Origin: G965218495 sp965218495
Lineage (GTDB): Bacteria > Bacteroidota > Rhodothermia > Rhodothermales > Bin80
Direction of reading: 5' to 3'
DNA: 64,000 nt
Assembly (NCBI GenBank): GCA_965218495.1
Contig: OZ244626.1
Location: 310,001-374,000 of the forward strand
Each line of letters begins with the position of its first letter. Within the stretch, counting starts at the first letter, position 1. Positions 50,862 to 60,569 of the stretch are shown here, in pieces. The translations under genes were made by a program, and so were the position numbers. A model generated the notes under the pieces. The model was given only the letters and a program-made list of their open reading frames with translations. It made no database searches and was not told the origin of the DNA.

Positions 50862-53846
50862 ATGAGCTACGCGGCACCCCTGCTTAGTCTCTGCGTTGTT
50901 GCGTTCTGCATCCTGCAAGGCTGCGCCCAAAGTGATGCCACGCTGGATTTGCCCGAAACGGTCGACTTCAACTACCACATCCGGCCGATCCTATCGAATT
51001 CGTGCTTCGTGTGTCATGGCCCGGATGTGAGTACGCGGGAGGCAGACCTGCGGCTTGACACGCGTGTGTATGCAACGGCGCGGCGCGAAGACGGCAAGCG
51101 CGCCATTGCGCCACGCAATCCCGGCAGAAGCCTGCTCATCAAGAAGGTTACAGCGGATGATCCGGACCAGCGAATGCCGCCGCTAAAGACCAACAAGATT
51201 CTCACGCCTCGTGAGATAGCACTGCTAACCAAGTGGATTGAGCAAGGAGCACAGTACAAGCAGCACTGGGCGTTCATTTCGCCAGAATTGCCGATGCTGC
51301 CAGAAGGAGCCAATGCAATCGACTGGCTTTTAGAGGACAGAGTCCAACGCGCGCGGCTTATTCCGGCGCCGGAGGCACCTAGGGAGGTACTGCTTCGACG
51401 CGCTGCGTATGTGCTCACTGGACTGCCGCCAGAGCCTGGCATGGTGCATGGGTTTCTGGAAGACCGCAAGCCCGATGCCTACGAGAGAGCGATAGATTCG
51501 CTACTGGCTTCTCCACACTTTGGTGAACGCTGGGCCCGCCACTGGATGGATCTTATACGTTACGCGGAGTCCAAAGGACACGAATTTGACTTTAGTGTCC
51601 AAGGGGCCTGGCAATACCGCGACTACCTGATTCGGGCTTTCAATGCTGACGTGCCGTACGACCGGTTCCTAAGTGAGCACCTTGCGGGAGACCTGCTGAA
51701 AGAGCCCCGCAGGCATCCCGAACACGGCTATGAGGAGTCCTCGATCGCAACGGTTTACTTTGCATTGGGAGAGGGTAAGCACAGCCCGGTCGACACGAGA
51801 ATTGACGAAGCCGAGCGCATCGACAACATAGTCGATGTCACCACAAAGACGTTTCAGGCTTTGACGGTGGCATGTGCACGGTGCCATGATCACAAGTTTG
51901 ACCGCATTCCGACGACGGACTATTACTCGTTGTATGGCATTGTGGAAAGCGCACGTTTTGCGCCCACGCCTCTGATCACTTCCAGCTATCAGGCTCGGCT
52001 GGATTCCGTCACCGATCTTGCCCGCGATCTCAGGCGCCGCGTCGCGGAGCGCTGGCAACGCTCGGTTACGGTCGCTACCGCCGCGCCCCCGTCCATGACT
52101 TCGCCGCAACCTGTTCGTGAGGACTCCGTCGGTTCATCTGTTGTGCTGGGCGATTTTCGTGGGGGCGCCTACGACGGGTGGTTTGCCGAAGGCCCCTCAT
52201 TCGCTGGCGGTCCGCAGGGCGGTGCGCCGGTGTACACAGGTACCAGGATTGACAGCGTGCTTACCGGTGTGGCTTCAAGTAGGGGACGCGTGACGGGAAT
52301 CCCGGGTGCGCTCCGCTCACCCACCTTCACCATAGCCCATGACTCTATTGTTGTGCTGGCCGCCGGACACAAGGCAGCAATTCGCATAGTTCTCAACAAC
52401 TTCCAGCTGATTCGGGCCCCGATACACGGCGGGCTTGACCGAGAGCTCACCACGGCGATGCTCACGCCCTATGTATTCGATGTCGCGATGTGGAGGGGCA
52501 CCAAGGCCTATATAGAGCTCCTTGTTGGTACATACGACAAGGGGCAGTTTATCACCGAAAGCCATACGCTAAGGCTCGCCGACTCGTCCTTCTTCGATGT
52601 GGCTTATGCCATAGCATACGACGGCGTCCAGCCTGTCCTGGATGGGCCTGCAGCGGACCCCGCAGTTTCGCTCGCGGACGCGATCAGCGCATGGTCCAAC
52701 GAAGAGGCTTCGCCGCAGCATGCGCGGATCATCAATGATGCGCTCGTTAAGGGTAGGCTTTCGCGGCGTGCGCCTGGTGCAAGTGCACTAACCGAGGCAC
52801 GGCTTACGGAGCCGGCCTTCTATATGGGATTGAGTGACGGGGATACGGTGACCAGCGGCGTGTTTTTTCGCGGCAACGCCAAAATGGAGGGTGAGGAGCG
52901 CGTGCCACACCGGTTTTTCACCGCTTTGGATTCTGAGCAGGTGCCCTTTACCGCTTCTGCCAGCGGGCGGTTGGACCTGGCGCACGCCATGGCGGACCCT
53001 AGGAATCCGCTTACAGCGCGCGTGATGGCGAACCGCCTTTGGCACCACGTATTCGGACGCGGCATCGTGGCCACCGTAGACAACTTTGGCGCGCAGGGCG
53101 CACTACCTACGCATCCCGCGCTCTTGGACTACTTGGCGCTGCGCTTTGTGGAGCAGGGCTGGTCCGTCAAGGCGCTGCTGCGTGAGATAGTACTCTCTCG
53201 TGCCTTCCGGCGCACCACACAATCTCCAGAGGGTCTGGAGGAGGTAGATCCTCAAAACCTTCTGCTCAGCCACTACCCCGTGCGTCGGCTGGAAGCTGAG
53301 GCGATTCGAGATGGGATTCTCGCGGCTAGTGGCCAGCTTGACCGGACGCTGTTCGGGCCGCCTGTGCCGATCCACCTGACGCAGTTTATGAAGGGACGTG
53401 GGCAGCCGGAAACCTCTGGGCCACTCGATGGGCAGGGGCGGCGAAGCCTGTACATCTCTGTGCGGCGAAATTTTCTGTCGCCTATGATGCTGGCGTTCGA
53501 CAAACCAATCCCATTCTCCACCTTCGGCAGGCGCAATTCGAGCAATGTGCCTGCGCAGTCGCTCACGATGTTGAACGATCCGTTTGTAGCCTCCCAGGCC
53601 GAAGCCTGGGGCGCGGCGTTGGTTGAATTGCCGCACGCCACCATCCAGGAGCGGATCACGTACATTTACTTACGGGCAGTCTCGCGCCAGCCGTCCCCTG
53701 ATGAAGTTACGCAAGGTCGCACGTACCTTGAAGCATTGGCGCAAGAAATGGGACTGGTCGCCGCCGCCACTATGGACGATTCTACGCTGTGGGCAGCGTA
53801 CTGCCATGTGATCTTCAACCTCAAGGAGTTCATCTTTCTGATCTAA
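50862..53846 (+). CDS. DUF1549/DUF1553 lipoprotein with cytochrome c-like domain
   Basis: A large (994 aa) envelope protein of the planctomycete-type PSD1 family. The N-terminus is a lipoprotein signal (CILQGC). A PSCyt1 cytochrome-like domain comes next with a single heme motif (NSCFVCHGPD) and MPP Met ligand region. DUF1549 follows (ARHWMDLIRYAESKGHEFDF, CARCHDHKFDRIPTTDYY), then a long central beta domain, and DUF1553 (RVMANRLWHHVFGRGIVAT, LPTHPALLDYLALRF, SLTMLNDPFV). These proteins pair with DUF1501 partners in sugar-catabolic clusters, as here. Biochemical role is unresolved. The stop overlaps the next start (TAATG). Confidence 0.92.
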   Translation: MSYAAPLLSLCVVAFCILQGCAQSDATLDLPETVDFNYHIRPILSNSCFVCHGPDVSTREADLRLDTRVYATARREDGKRAIAPRNPGRSLLIKKVTADDPDQRMPPLKTNKILTPREIALLTKWIEQGAQYKQHWAFISPELPMLPEGANAIDWLLEDRVQRARLIPAPEAPREVLLRRAAYVLTGLPPEPGMVHGFLEDRKPDAYERAIDSLLASPHFGERWARHWMDLIRYAESKGHEFDFSVQGAWQYRDYLIRAFNADVPYDRFLSEHLAGDLLKEPRRHPEHGYEESSIATVYFALGEGKHSPVDTRIDEAERIDNIVDVTTKTFQALTVACARCHDHKFDRIPTTDYYSLYGIVESARFAPTPLITSSYQARLDSVTDLARDLRRRVAERWQRSVTVATAAPPSMTSPQPVREDSVGSSVVLGDFRGGAYDGWFAEGPSFAGGPQGGAPVYTGTRIDSVLTGVASSRGRVTGIPGALRSPTFTIAHDSIVVLAAGHKAAIRIVLNNFQLIRAPIHGGLDRELTTAMLTPYVFDVAMWRGTKAYIELLVGTYDKGQFITESHTLRLADSSFFDVAYAIAYDGVQPVLDGPAADPAVSLADAISAWSNEEASPQHARIINDALVKGRLSRRAPGASALTEARLTEPAFYMGLSDGDTVTSGVFFRGNAKMEGEERVPHRFFTALDSEQVPFTASASGRLDLAHAMADPRNPLTARVMANRLWHHVFGRGIVATVDNFGAQGALPTHPALLDYLALRFVEQGWSVKALLREIVLSRAFRRTTQSPEGLEEVDPQNLLLSHYPVRRLEAEAIRDGILAASGQLDRTLFGPPVPIHLTQFMKGRGQPETSGPLDGQGRRSLYISVRRNFLSPMMLAFDKPIPFSTFGRRNSSNVPAQSLTMLNDPFVASQAEAWGAALVELPHATIQERITYIYLRAVSRQPSPDEVTQGRTYLEALAQEMGLVAAATMDDSTLWAAYCHVIFNLKEFIFLI

Positions 53847-55288
53847 TGACAAATCCTCATCGCCTCAAATGCCGTATGACGCGGCGTGAGATGCTGTCCC
53901 TGTGCCGTAATGGCTTCGGAGGTGTCGCCTTGATGGGCCTTATGGGCAGTGCACCCTTTGGCCGGGTCCTTGGGTCGGATGGTACGCCGGCGCCGCTGCG
54001 TCCCAGCCCGTCCCATCTCGTGCCCAAGGCGCGAAGCGTCATATTCCTCTATATGGACGGAGGCGTGTCCCAGGTCGACAGCTTCGACCCCAAGCCGCGC
54101 TTGGCGCGCGAGCACGGAGAGAATCCGCATGACAAGTTCGCGGTCGATGCCACGCAGTTCAACAGCATCGGAAAGATTCTTAAAAGCCCTTGGGACTTCA
54201 AACGCTACGGAGAATGCGGCATGGAGGTCAGTGATCTCTTTCCGCACATTGGGGGCTGCGCGGATGATCTGGCAGTGATAAGGTCTATGGTGGCGGACTT
54301 CCCCGAGCACACTAATGCAAACTATTTCTTGCACACGGGCCACGGCCTGCAGGGCCGGCCTTCAATGGGGTCATGGGTCACCTACGGCTTAGGCAGCGAA
54401 AACCAGGATCTTCCCGGCTATGTTGTGCTGGATGGCGGGCTGATTCCGCCTGGCGGACTTGACAACTTCAACAGCGGATTCTTGCCGGCCTCTTACCAAG
54501 GATCGATATTCCGGGCGGGCGATGCGCCGCTGGCAAACATCGACCCGCTGGAGCCTACACGCACGATGCAGCGCCGCAAGCTGGCATTGATCAACAAGGC
54601 CGACGACACCCTGCTCGGGCGCATCGGGTTTGCAGATCAAATAGAGAGTGCCGTCTCGAACTATGAGTTGGCTTTTCGCATGCAGGCTTCGGTGCCGGAA
54701 CTGACAGATCTATCAACCGAGTCCGAAGCGACCAGGAGGCTGTACGGAATGGACTCCGAGTCCGAGCATACTCGCAGTTATGCGGCCCAGTGCCTGTTGG
54801 CGCGGCGGTTGGTGGAGCGCGGCGTGCGATTTGTGGAGCTAACGTGCCCGCGCGTTGCCGCTGACCGGTGGGACCAGCACGCCCGCCTCATGGTTGGACA
54901 TGCGGCCAACGCCCATGCTGTCGACCAGCCCATCGCAGGGCTCCTGAAGGACCTGAAGGCACGCGGAATGTTTGAGGACACGCTCGTTGTCTGGGCAGGC
55001 GAGTTTGGCCGCACGCCGTTTGCCCAAGGTACCGATGGTCGCGACCACAACCCGTCAGCCTTTAGCATTTGGCTGGCCGGCGCCGGCATCCGCGGCGGGA
55101 CGGTGTACGGTGCTACAGACGAGTACGGGTACCGTGCCATCGAAAACATCACTACGATTCACGACTTGCATGCGACCATGCTGCACCTGCTGGGCATGGA
55201 GCATGAGCGTTTGACCTATCGCTTCAGTGGACGCGACATCCGTCTGACCGATGTGGCCGGGAATATCGTCGAGGCAATACTTACCTGA
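53846..55288 (+). CDS. DUF1501 (sulfatase-like fold) protein, partner of the DUF1549 lipoprotein
   Basis: From the ATG at 53846 the product has 480 residues. A Tat-like N-terminal signal (MTRREMLSLCRNGFGGVALM) is followed by SVIFLYMDGGVSQVDSFDPK. Later come RYGECGMEVSDLFPHIGGCADDL, a central VVWAGEFGRTPF, and the GRDHNPSAFSIWLAGAGI motif of the DUF1501 family. The fold is alkaline phosphatase/sulfatase-like but the catalytic nucleophile is not clear. It overlaps the upstream stop by one base and is followed by an SDR gene after 12 bp. Confidence 0.9.
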   Translation: MTNPHRLKCRMTRREMLSLCRNGFGGVALMGLMGSAPFGRVLGSDGTPAPLRPSPSHLVPKARSVIFLYMDGGVSQVDSFDPKPRLAREHGENPHDKFAVDATQFNSIGKILKSPWDFKRYGECGMEVSDLFPHIGGCADDLAVIRSMVADFPEHTNANYFLHTGHGLQGRPSMGSWVTYGLGSENQDLPGYVVLDGGLIPPGGLDNFNSGFLPASYQGSIFRAGDAPLANIDPLEPTRTMQRRKLALINKADDTLLGRIGFADQIESAVSNYELAFRMQASVPELTDLSTESEATRRLYGMDSESEHTRSYAAQCLLARRLVERGVRFVELTCPRVAADRWDQHARLMVGHAANAHAVDQPIAGLLKDLKARGMFEDTLVVWAGEFGRTPFAQGTDGRDHNPSAFSIWLAGAGIRGGTVYGATDEYGYRAIENITTIHDLHATMLHLLGMEHERLTYRFSGRDIRLTDVAGNIVEAILT

Positions 55289-55300
55289 CAGCCCATCTCA

Positions 55301-56059
55301 GTGACTTTTTCGCTTGTCAATCGAGTGGCCCTGGTAACTGGCAGTACCATGGGCTTAGGCAAGGCCATGGCCTTTGCGCTGGCGCGGGCCGGTGCGAGGG
55401 TTGCCATGAATTTTTCTAACAATGAGGAACGTGCACGGCAGGCCTATGCTGAATTTGAGGCCCTGGGTGGCACCGGCATCCTGGTGCGCGGGGATGTCAC
55501 CAACGAGCAGCACGTTACGTCACTGGTAAGCCAGGTAAGTGAGGCGCTGGGTCCCATTGACATTCTTATCCCAAATGCCACGCCGGCGCAGCCGATGCGG
55601 CCTTTGGAGGAGTACTCTTGGGAATTCTACCAGGAGATGCTGGACTTCTTTGTCAAGAGCCCGTACTTGTTGTGCCGTGCCTGCGTGCCGGCCATGAAGC
55701 GCCGCCGCTGGGGCCGCATCATCAATATCATTAGCGAGGTTTACTCCATGGGCGTGGCCCCATTTACGGCATACGCCGCGGCGAAGGGCGGGCAGGTCGG
55801 ATTCTCACGCAGCCTTGCAACGGAGCTGGCGCCGTTTGGAATTACGGTAAACATGATTTCCCCGGGCTGGATACCTACGGTGCGGCATGCGAATGACTCA
55901 CAGAGCGTTAAGGATGCCTACTTCAAGACTATTCCGACCGGGCGTTGGGGTGGGCCTGACGACGTAGCGGGTGCGGCAGTATACTACGCCAGCGAAGAGG
56001 CGGCCTTTGTGACGGGGCAGTTCGTAACGGTCAACGGCGGGCGCGTGTTCGCGATATAG
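55301..56059 (+). CDS. SDR-family short-chain dehydrogenase/reductase
   Basis: A classical SDR of 252 residues starting with GTG. The dinucleotide motif is VALVTGSTMGLGKAMAFAL, the catalytic triad region is IINIISEVYSMGVAPFTAYAAAK (Ser, Tyr-x3-Lys), and a PGW motif follows. The C-terminal FVTGQFVTVNGGRVFAI is typical of the 3-oxoacyl-ACP reductase/glucose-dehydrogenase-like branch. Its place in a sugar-utilisation cluster suggests a sugar or polyol oxidation step; the substrate is not certain. Confidence 0.88.
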   Translation: MTFSLVNRVALVTGSTMGLGKAMAFALARAGARVAMNFSNNEERARQAYAEFEALGGTGILVRGDVTNEQHVTSLVSQVSEALGPIDILIPNATPAQPMRPLEEYSWEFYQEMLDFFVKSPYLLCRACVPAMKRRRWGRIINIISEVYSMGVAPFTAYAAAKGGQVGFSRSLATELAPFGITVNMISPGWIPTVRHANDSQSVKDAYFKTIPTGRWGGPDDVAGAAVYYASEEAAFVTGQFVTVNGGRVFAI

Positions 56060-56087
56060 CACTTCCAACTGATGACGGGGTGACGCT

Positions 56088-57104
56088 GTGTATCAACGTC
56101 TTTGCCACCGCTTTACCGGATTCTGTGTCCTTGCCTTGACTCTGGCCAGCGGGTGTGCGCCCCAAGACGCCAATGACCAGAAGCCGCTGGTCGGCTTTAT
56201 CACCAACGGTATAGCCTCCTTTTGGGTAATCGCGGATAAGGGGGCGGAGGATGCCGCCGAGGAATTCGGTGTGGATGTAGCGGTATTGATGCCGCCGGAT
56301 GGCACGGCCGCCGACCAGCGACGAATGGTGCAGGACCTGTTGGCGCGTGGAGCAAATGGCATAGCGATCACGCCTCTGGACCCTTCAAACCAGATGGGCC
56401 TTCTGTCGGATATTGCCCGGAACGCCTACCTCATCACGCACGACTCGGACGCTCCCGACAGCGATCGCCTCGTATACATTGGCATGGACAACTATGTGGC
56501 TGGCCGTATGTGTGGGAGCCTGCTGAAGGAGGCGATGCCGGAAGGGGGTTCCGTGGTCCTCTTTGTAGGTCGTGTGGGCCAACTCAATGCGGACCTGCGT
56601 CGCCAGGGCGTTATTGACGAACTCATGGACCGAAGCATGGACAATACGCGTCGTGATCCGGTAGATGCCCGCATAGAAGGGGAGCGCTACACAATTCTTG
56701 ATACTCGCGTGGACCAGTTCGACTTTGCGCGAGCGAAGGCGCAAGCCGAGGATGCCCTAGCGCGGTATCCCGACCTTGATGCAATGGTCGGACTTTTTGT
56801 CTATAACCCAGTCCAGATTCTGGAGGCTGTGCGTGAAGCCGAGAAGTTGGATCAGGTCACGATCGTTGGATTTGACGAAGATGACGTGGTGCTTCAGGCG
56901 ATCAGGGACGGAACCGTTGCCGGAACGGTTGTGCAAAACCCGTATCGGTACGGGTACGAGTCCGTGCGCGTCTTGGCGGCACTGGCCCGCGGCGACCGTT
57001 CAGTGCTGCCGGAAGGGCAGTTCATTGACATCCCTGCCCGTACAATCACGCGTGACAACGTGGACGCCTTTACTGCCGAGCTGAAGGCGCTGGTCGGCGA
57101 GTAG
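56088..57104 (+). CDS. Sugar ABC transporter substrate-binding lipoprotein
   Basis: A periplasmic-binding protein of the RbsB/Peripla_BP_4 group, 338 residues from a GTG start. A lipoprotein signal ends at LASGC. The body reads LVGFITNGIASFWVIADKGAEDA, PPDGTAADQRRMVQDLLARG, GIAITPLDPSN and VTIVGFDEDDVVLQAIRDGT, matching ribose/xylose-type binding proteins. It overlaps nothing but is immediately followed by the ATPase gene, with no gap between stop and ATG. The exact sugar is unknown. Confidence 0.9.
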   Translation: MYQRLCHRFTGFCVLALTLASGCAPQDANDQKPLVGFITNGIASFWVIADKGAEDAAEEFGVDVAVLMPPDGTAADQRRMVQDLLARGANGIAITPLDPSNQMGLLSDIARNAYLITHDSDAPDSDRLVYIGMDNYVAGRMCGSLLKEAMPEGGSVVLFVGRVGQLNADLRRQGVIDELMDRSMDNTRRDPVDARIEGERYTILDTRVDQFDFARAKAQAEDALARYPDLDAMVGLFVYNPVQILEAVREAEKLDQVTIVGFDEDDVVLQAIRDGTVAGTVVQNPYRYGYESVRVLAALARGDRSVLPEGQFIDIPARTITRDNVDAFTAELKALVGE

Positions 57105-58595
57105 ATGGCGCAGCGTCCTCTTCTGGTGGCGGAAAAGGTCACTAAGCGGTTTCCGGGCGTGGTGGCACTGCGCGAGGTGGATGTGTCGGTTCGCTCCGGT
57201 GAGGTAGTGGCGGTCATCGGCGAAAACGGCGCGGGCAAAAGCACGCTCATGAAGATCCTTGCCGGCATCCTTCCGATGGATGGCGGGACGCTGACGGTGG
57301 ATGGGGCGCCGGTGGAATTCAGTTCAGTGCGGCAGGCAGCGGCGCAAGGCATTGTGCTAATACACCAGGAGTTGAGCCTGCTCCCTAACCTCAGCGTAGG
57401 TGCGAACATATTCTTGGGCCGCGAGCCGCACCGGCTCGGCTGCATTCGGCAGCGTACAATCGCGAAGGAGGCCACGCGCATCATTGCGCGCGTGGGGCTG
57501 GACTTGTCGCCGGATGCCTCCGTCGCGTCGCTGCCTATAGGCCAGCGTCAACTGTTGGAGATCGCGCGCGCACTCTCCGCCAACGCGCAGCTGATCATCA
57601 TGGATGAGCCTACCTCCAGCCTTTCCGAAAGCGAAGCCGACCGCCTCTTCGATGTAATTGGCGAGCTCAAGAAGGCCGGTGTCGCGATCCTATACGTATC
57701 GCATCGTTTGCGCGAGGTTGAGGCCATCGCGGATCGGGTGGTAGTCCTCATGGACGGGATGAACGCTGCAGAGCTTCTTGGCAGCGACATTTGTCGCGAC
57801 ACGATGGTGCGCAGCATGGTAGGCCGCGACATCAGGGGCTTCTATTCGCGCAAGGCAAGTCACAAGGGTGGAAGCGTGATGGAGGTGGCAGGCCTAGCGA
57901 CCACGGCGTGGCCGGACCGCGAAGTATCGCTCAGCCTCAATAGCGGCGAGATTGTCGGGCTGGCTGGCTTGGTGGGTGCGGGGCGTACTGAACTGCTGCG
58001 GGCTCTCTTTGGCCTAGACCCGGCGCCGCGCGGCGAGATTCGCATCAACGGAAGAGCCACCAAGCTTGGTGCACCGCGAGATGCGATGGACGCCGGAATC
58101 GCGCTGGTGCCGGAAGACCGTGGCAGCCAGGGCTTGGTGCTCAACATGATGGTGCAGCACAACATGAGTCTGCCATCACTGACCCAGCTTGGCACGTTCG
58201 CGATAAGTAGCAGATGGGAAAGCGCATTCTGCAAAGACATGATCCAGCGCCTCGGCATTGATCAGGCGCGGCAAAACAGCGAGGTGCGACTGCTGTCGGG
58301 AGGCAACCAACAGAAGGTGGTGCTCGGCAAGTGGCTGCTGCTGGGTCCTCAAGTACTTCTGCTGGATGAGCCCACGCGCGGAATCGATGTCGGAGCCAAG
58401 CAGGAAATCTATCGCGAGATGGTGAAACTAGCAGACGCCGGAGTGGCGATCCTCTTTGCCAGCAGCGAAATGGAAGAGATCCTGGGCATCGCAGATCGGG
58501 TCCTCGTGATGCACGAAGGGCGTCTGGCTGGCGAGTTGCCGCGGTCAGCCGTGACTGAGCAGAATATCATGCATCTTGCCGCAGGACAAGGCTGA
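57105..58595 (+). CDS. Sugar ABC transporter ATP-binding protein (RbsA/XylG type)
   Basis: A double-domain ATPase of 496 residues. The first domain has Walker A GENGAGKSTLMKILAG and Q-loop/LSLLPNLSVGANIF. The second has the degenerate GAGRTELLRALFGL that marks CUT2 sugar importers, SGGNQQKVVLGKWLL as signature and LLLDEPTRGIDVGAKQEI as Walker B. It lies between the binding protein (0 bp) and permease (8 bp) genes. Confidence 0.95.
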   Translation: MAQRPLLVAEKVTKRFPGVVALREVDVSVRSGEVVAVIGENGAGKSTLMKILAGILPMDGGTLTVDGAPVEFSSVRQAAAQGIVLIHQELSLLPNLSVGANIFLGREPHRLGCIRQRTIAKEATRIIARVGLDLSPDASVASLPIGQRQLLEIARALSANAQLIIMDEPTSSLSESEADRLFDVIGELKKAGVAILYVSHRLREVEAIADRVVVLMDGMNAAELLGSDICRDTMVRSMVGRDIRGFYSRKASHKGGSVMEVAGLATTAWPDREVSLSLNSGEIVGLAGLVGAGRTELLRALFGLDPAPRGEIRINGRATKLGAPRDAMDAGIALVPEDRGSQGLVLNMMVQHNMSLPSLTQLGTFAISSRWESAFCKDMIQRLGIDQARQNSEVRLLSGGNQQKVVLGKWLLLGPQVLLLDEPTRGIDVGAKQEIYREMVKLADAGVAILFASSEMEEILGIADRVLVMHEGRLAGELPRSAVTEQNIMHLAAGQG

Positions 58596-58603
58596 ATAGT
58601 ACA

Positions 58604-59575
58604 ATGAGAAAAATCCTTGGCATCAGCGGTGTGCTGCTGGTCGTTTTTGTCTTGACGGCTGTCCTGGAGCCCAACTTTCTTTCCGCATACAACCTGCAGA
58701 ACACGCTCCGGTGGACGGGGCTTTTCGGCATCATTAGCATCGGGGCCGGCTTCGTAATCATCAGCGGGGGCATTGACTTGTCGGCTGGCAGCGTGGTAGG
58801 TCTGGTCGGTGTTATGGTGCCCATGCTCCTGGTGGGGCAGGGTTGGCCCGTGCCGCTTGCGCTGGCGGCGGCCTTTGGCGTCGCCCTTCTTGTGGGGCTT
58901 TCGCACGGCATCCTGGTTACCAAGGTCAACCTCCAGCCGTTTGTCGTTACGCTTTGCGGGCTGTTGGTCTACCGTGGCTTGGCCCGTTGGATTACAGGAG
59001 ACCAGACACAGGGTTTTGGGATGGGCTTCGAAGGGCTCCGGCAGCTGGCAATCGGGAGGATTCCGATCACATCATCGTTCGGCTTGCCTATTCCTTTTGT
59101 GATACTCCTTGTCCTTGCTTTAGTCAGCGCCCTGCTGCTCAACTACACAATTTGGGGTCGGTACATAAAGGCACTTGGCCACAACGAGGAGGCGGCGCGC
59201 TTCAGCGGAATCAATACGGACCGCATGGTGATTCTCGCCTACGTCATTGGTGCGCTTACCGCTGGGCTCGGCGGCCTGCTGTTCTCACTGGATGTCAACT
59301 CCGTGCAGCCCGCCGCCCAAGGAAGCTTCTACGAGCTGTATGCAATTGCGGCGGCCGTCCTTGGCGGGTGCAGCCTGCGGGGTGGAGAGGGGTCCATCGC
59401 AGGGATAGTCATTGGCGCCGCGGTACTCAGGCTGTTGTACAATGCCATCAACATCCTGGGAATATCGACGCAGCTGGAATTTGCTATTATAGGCGCGGTT
59501 ATACTGTGCGGCGTGACGGCAGACGAGATGGTAAGGCGCCTTGGGGTGGCGCGCGCAGTCCGCAAGGCTGCATAA
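58604..59575 (+). CDS. Sugar ABC transporter permease (RbsC type)
   Basis: A 323-residue inner-membrane protein with about eight to ten hydrophobic segments and the BPD_transp_2 signatures GGIDLSAGSVVGLVGVM and AAVLGGCSLRGGEGSIAG. The conserved ALGHNEEAARFSGIN cytoplasmic loop, which contacts the ATPase, is present. It presumably forms a homodimer with the double ATPase gene product. Starts 8 bp after that gene. Confidence 0.94.
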   Translation: MRKILGISGVLLVVFVLTAVLEPNFLSAYNLQNTLRWTGLFGIISIGAGFVIISGGIDLSAGSVVGLVGVMVPMLLVGQGWPVPLALAAAFGVALLVGLSHGILVTKVNLQPFVVTLCGLLVYRGLARWITGDQTQGFGMGFEGLRQLAIGRIPITSSFGLPIPFVILLVLALVSALLLNYTIWGRYIKALGHNEEAARFSGINTDRMVILAYVIGALTAGLGGLLFSLDVNSVQPAAQGSFYELYAIAAAVLGGCSLRGGEGSIAGIVIGAAVLRLLYNAINILGISTQLEFAIIGAVILCGVTADEMVRRLGVARAVRKAA

Positions 59576-59593
59576 CAACCAGAAATAAGAGCC

Positions 59594-60478
59594 ATGCATC
59601 TTGCGATACACAACTGGATGAAGGTCGAGTCCATCGACGTCACCATCCGCCGGCTGGCTGGCTACGGCTACAAGAGTCTGGAGATTCAGGGAGAACCCTA
59701 CAAGTACGACACGAAAGCGGTACGTGCGCTTCTCGAGTCCCAGGGTGTGGGCTGTTGGGGAAGTGTCACACTGATGCTTGACAACAGAAACCTGTTGGCC
59801 AAAAGCGAGGAGCAGCGTGCCAGGAGTGTCACCTACGTAAAAGACTGCATCACCATGGTGATGCAGCTTGGCGGTGAGGTGATTAGTGTGGTGCCGGGCA
59901 CCGTGGGCAAGATCGTGCCTGATTCCACCCCCGAGAAGGAATGGGCCTGGTGCGTTGAAGCGCTTAAGGAGTGCTATGACCATGGGCTCAAGTGCGGCGT
60001 CAAGATCGGAATTGAGCCCATTAACAGGTTTGAGACCTACTTTGTCAATCGAGGTGCCCAAGCGCTGGCACTCGCACAAGCCGTAGGCCCGGAGTGTGGC
60101 GTATGCCTTGACATTTTCCACATGAACATCGAGGAGGACGACCCGCTGGAAGCGATTCGCCAGAGCGCCGCCAGGCTTGTCAACTTCCATGTAGCCGACA
60201 ACAACCGCATGGCATGCGGCATGGGCAACCTGGACTGGCCCGCGATCGTTGCGGTGCTGCGAGAAGTGGGATACAACGGCGCGTTGTCAGTGGAGTTTTG
60301 CCCGCCGCTGGACCGGACACCGGCCAATCTCTGGCCCGACAGCGTCGACGTGAACCCTGTGGGTATCACGGATTCGGAGCGCAAATTTCTGGAGGACCAC
60401 GGCAGCAGCGTATTCAGCGCGGGATTCTACGACATGCATGTGCGCCGTTCCGCCGAGACGCTCCTGCCACTGATCTGA
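59594..60478 (+). CDS. Sugar phosphate isomerase/epimerase-type TIM barrel
   Basis: A 294-residue AP_endonuc_2 TIM-barrel of the D-tagatose 3-epimerase/IolE group. Likely metal ligands are Glu in GIEPINRFETY, Asp in CLDIFHMNIEE, His in NFHVADNNRM, and Glu in LSVEFCPPLDRTP, the same order as in D-psicose 3-epimerase. It follows the permease by 18 bp and ends the sugar cluster. The imported sugar probably undergoes epimerisation or isomerisation here; which sugar cannot be told. Confidence 0.88.
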   Translation: MHLAIHNWMKVESIDVTIRRLAGYGYKSLEIQGEPYKYDTKAVRALLESQGVGCWGSVTLMLDNRNLLAKSEEQRARSVTYVKDCITMVMQLGGEVISVVPGTVGKIVPDSTPEKEWAWCVEALKECYDHGLKCGVKIGIEPINRFETYFVNRGAQALALAQAVGPECGVCLDIFHMNIEEDDPLEAIRQSAARLVNFHVADNNRMACGMGNLDWPAIVAVLREVGYNGALSVEFCPPLDRTPANLWPDSVDVNPVGITDSERKFLEDHGSSVFSAGFYDMHVRRSAETLLPLI

Positions 60479-60569
60479 CGGTGCCTGGGTTGAGCGGCGG
60501 GACCCGGTGCCACCAATCGTGGTCATTGTCTGCGAGTGGGAGGACTTGGCTGAATAGGACTTCGCGAAA

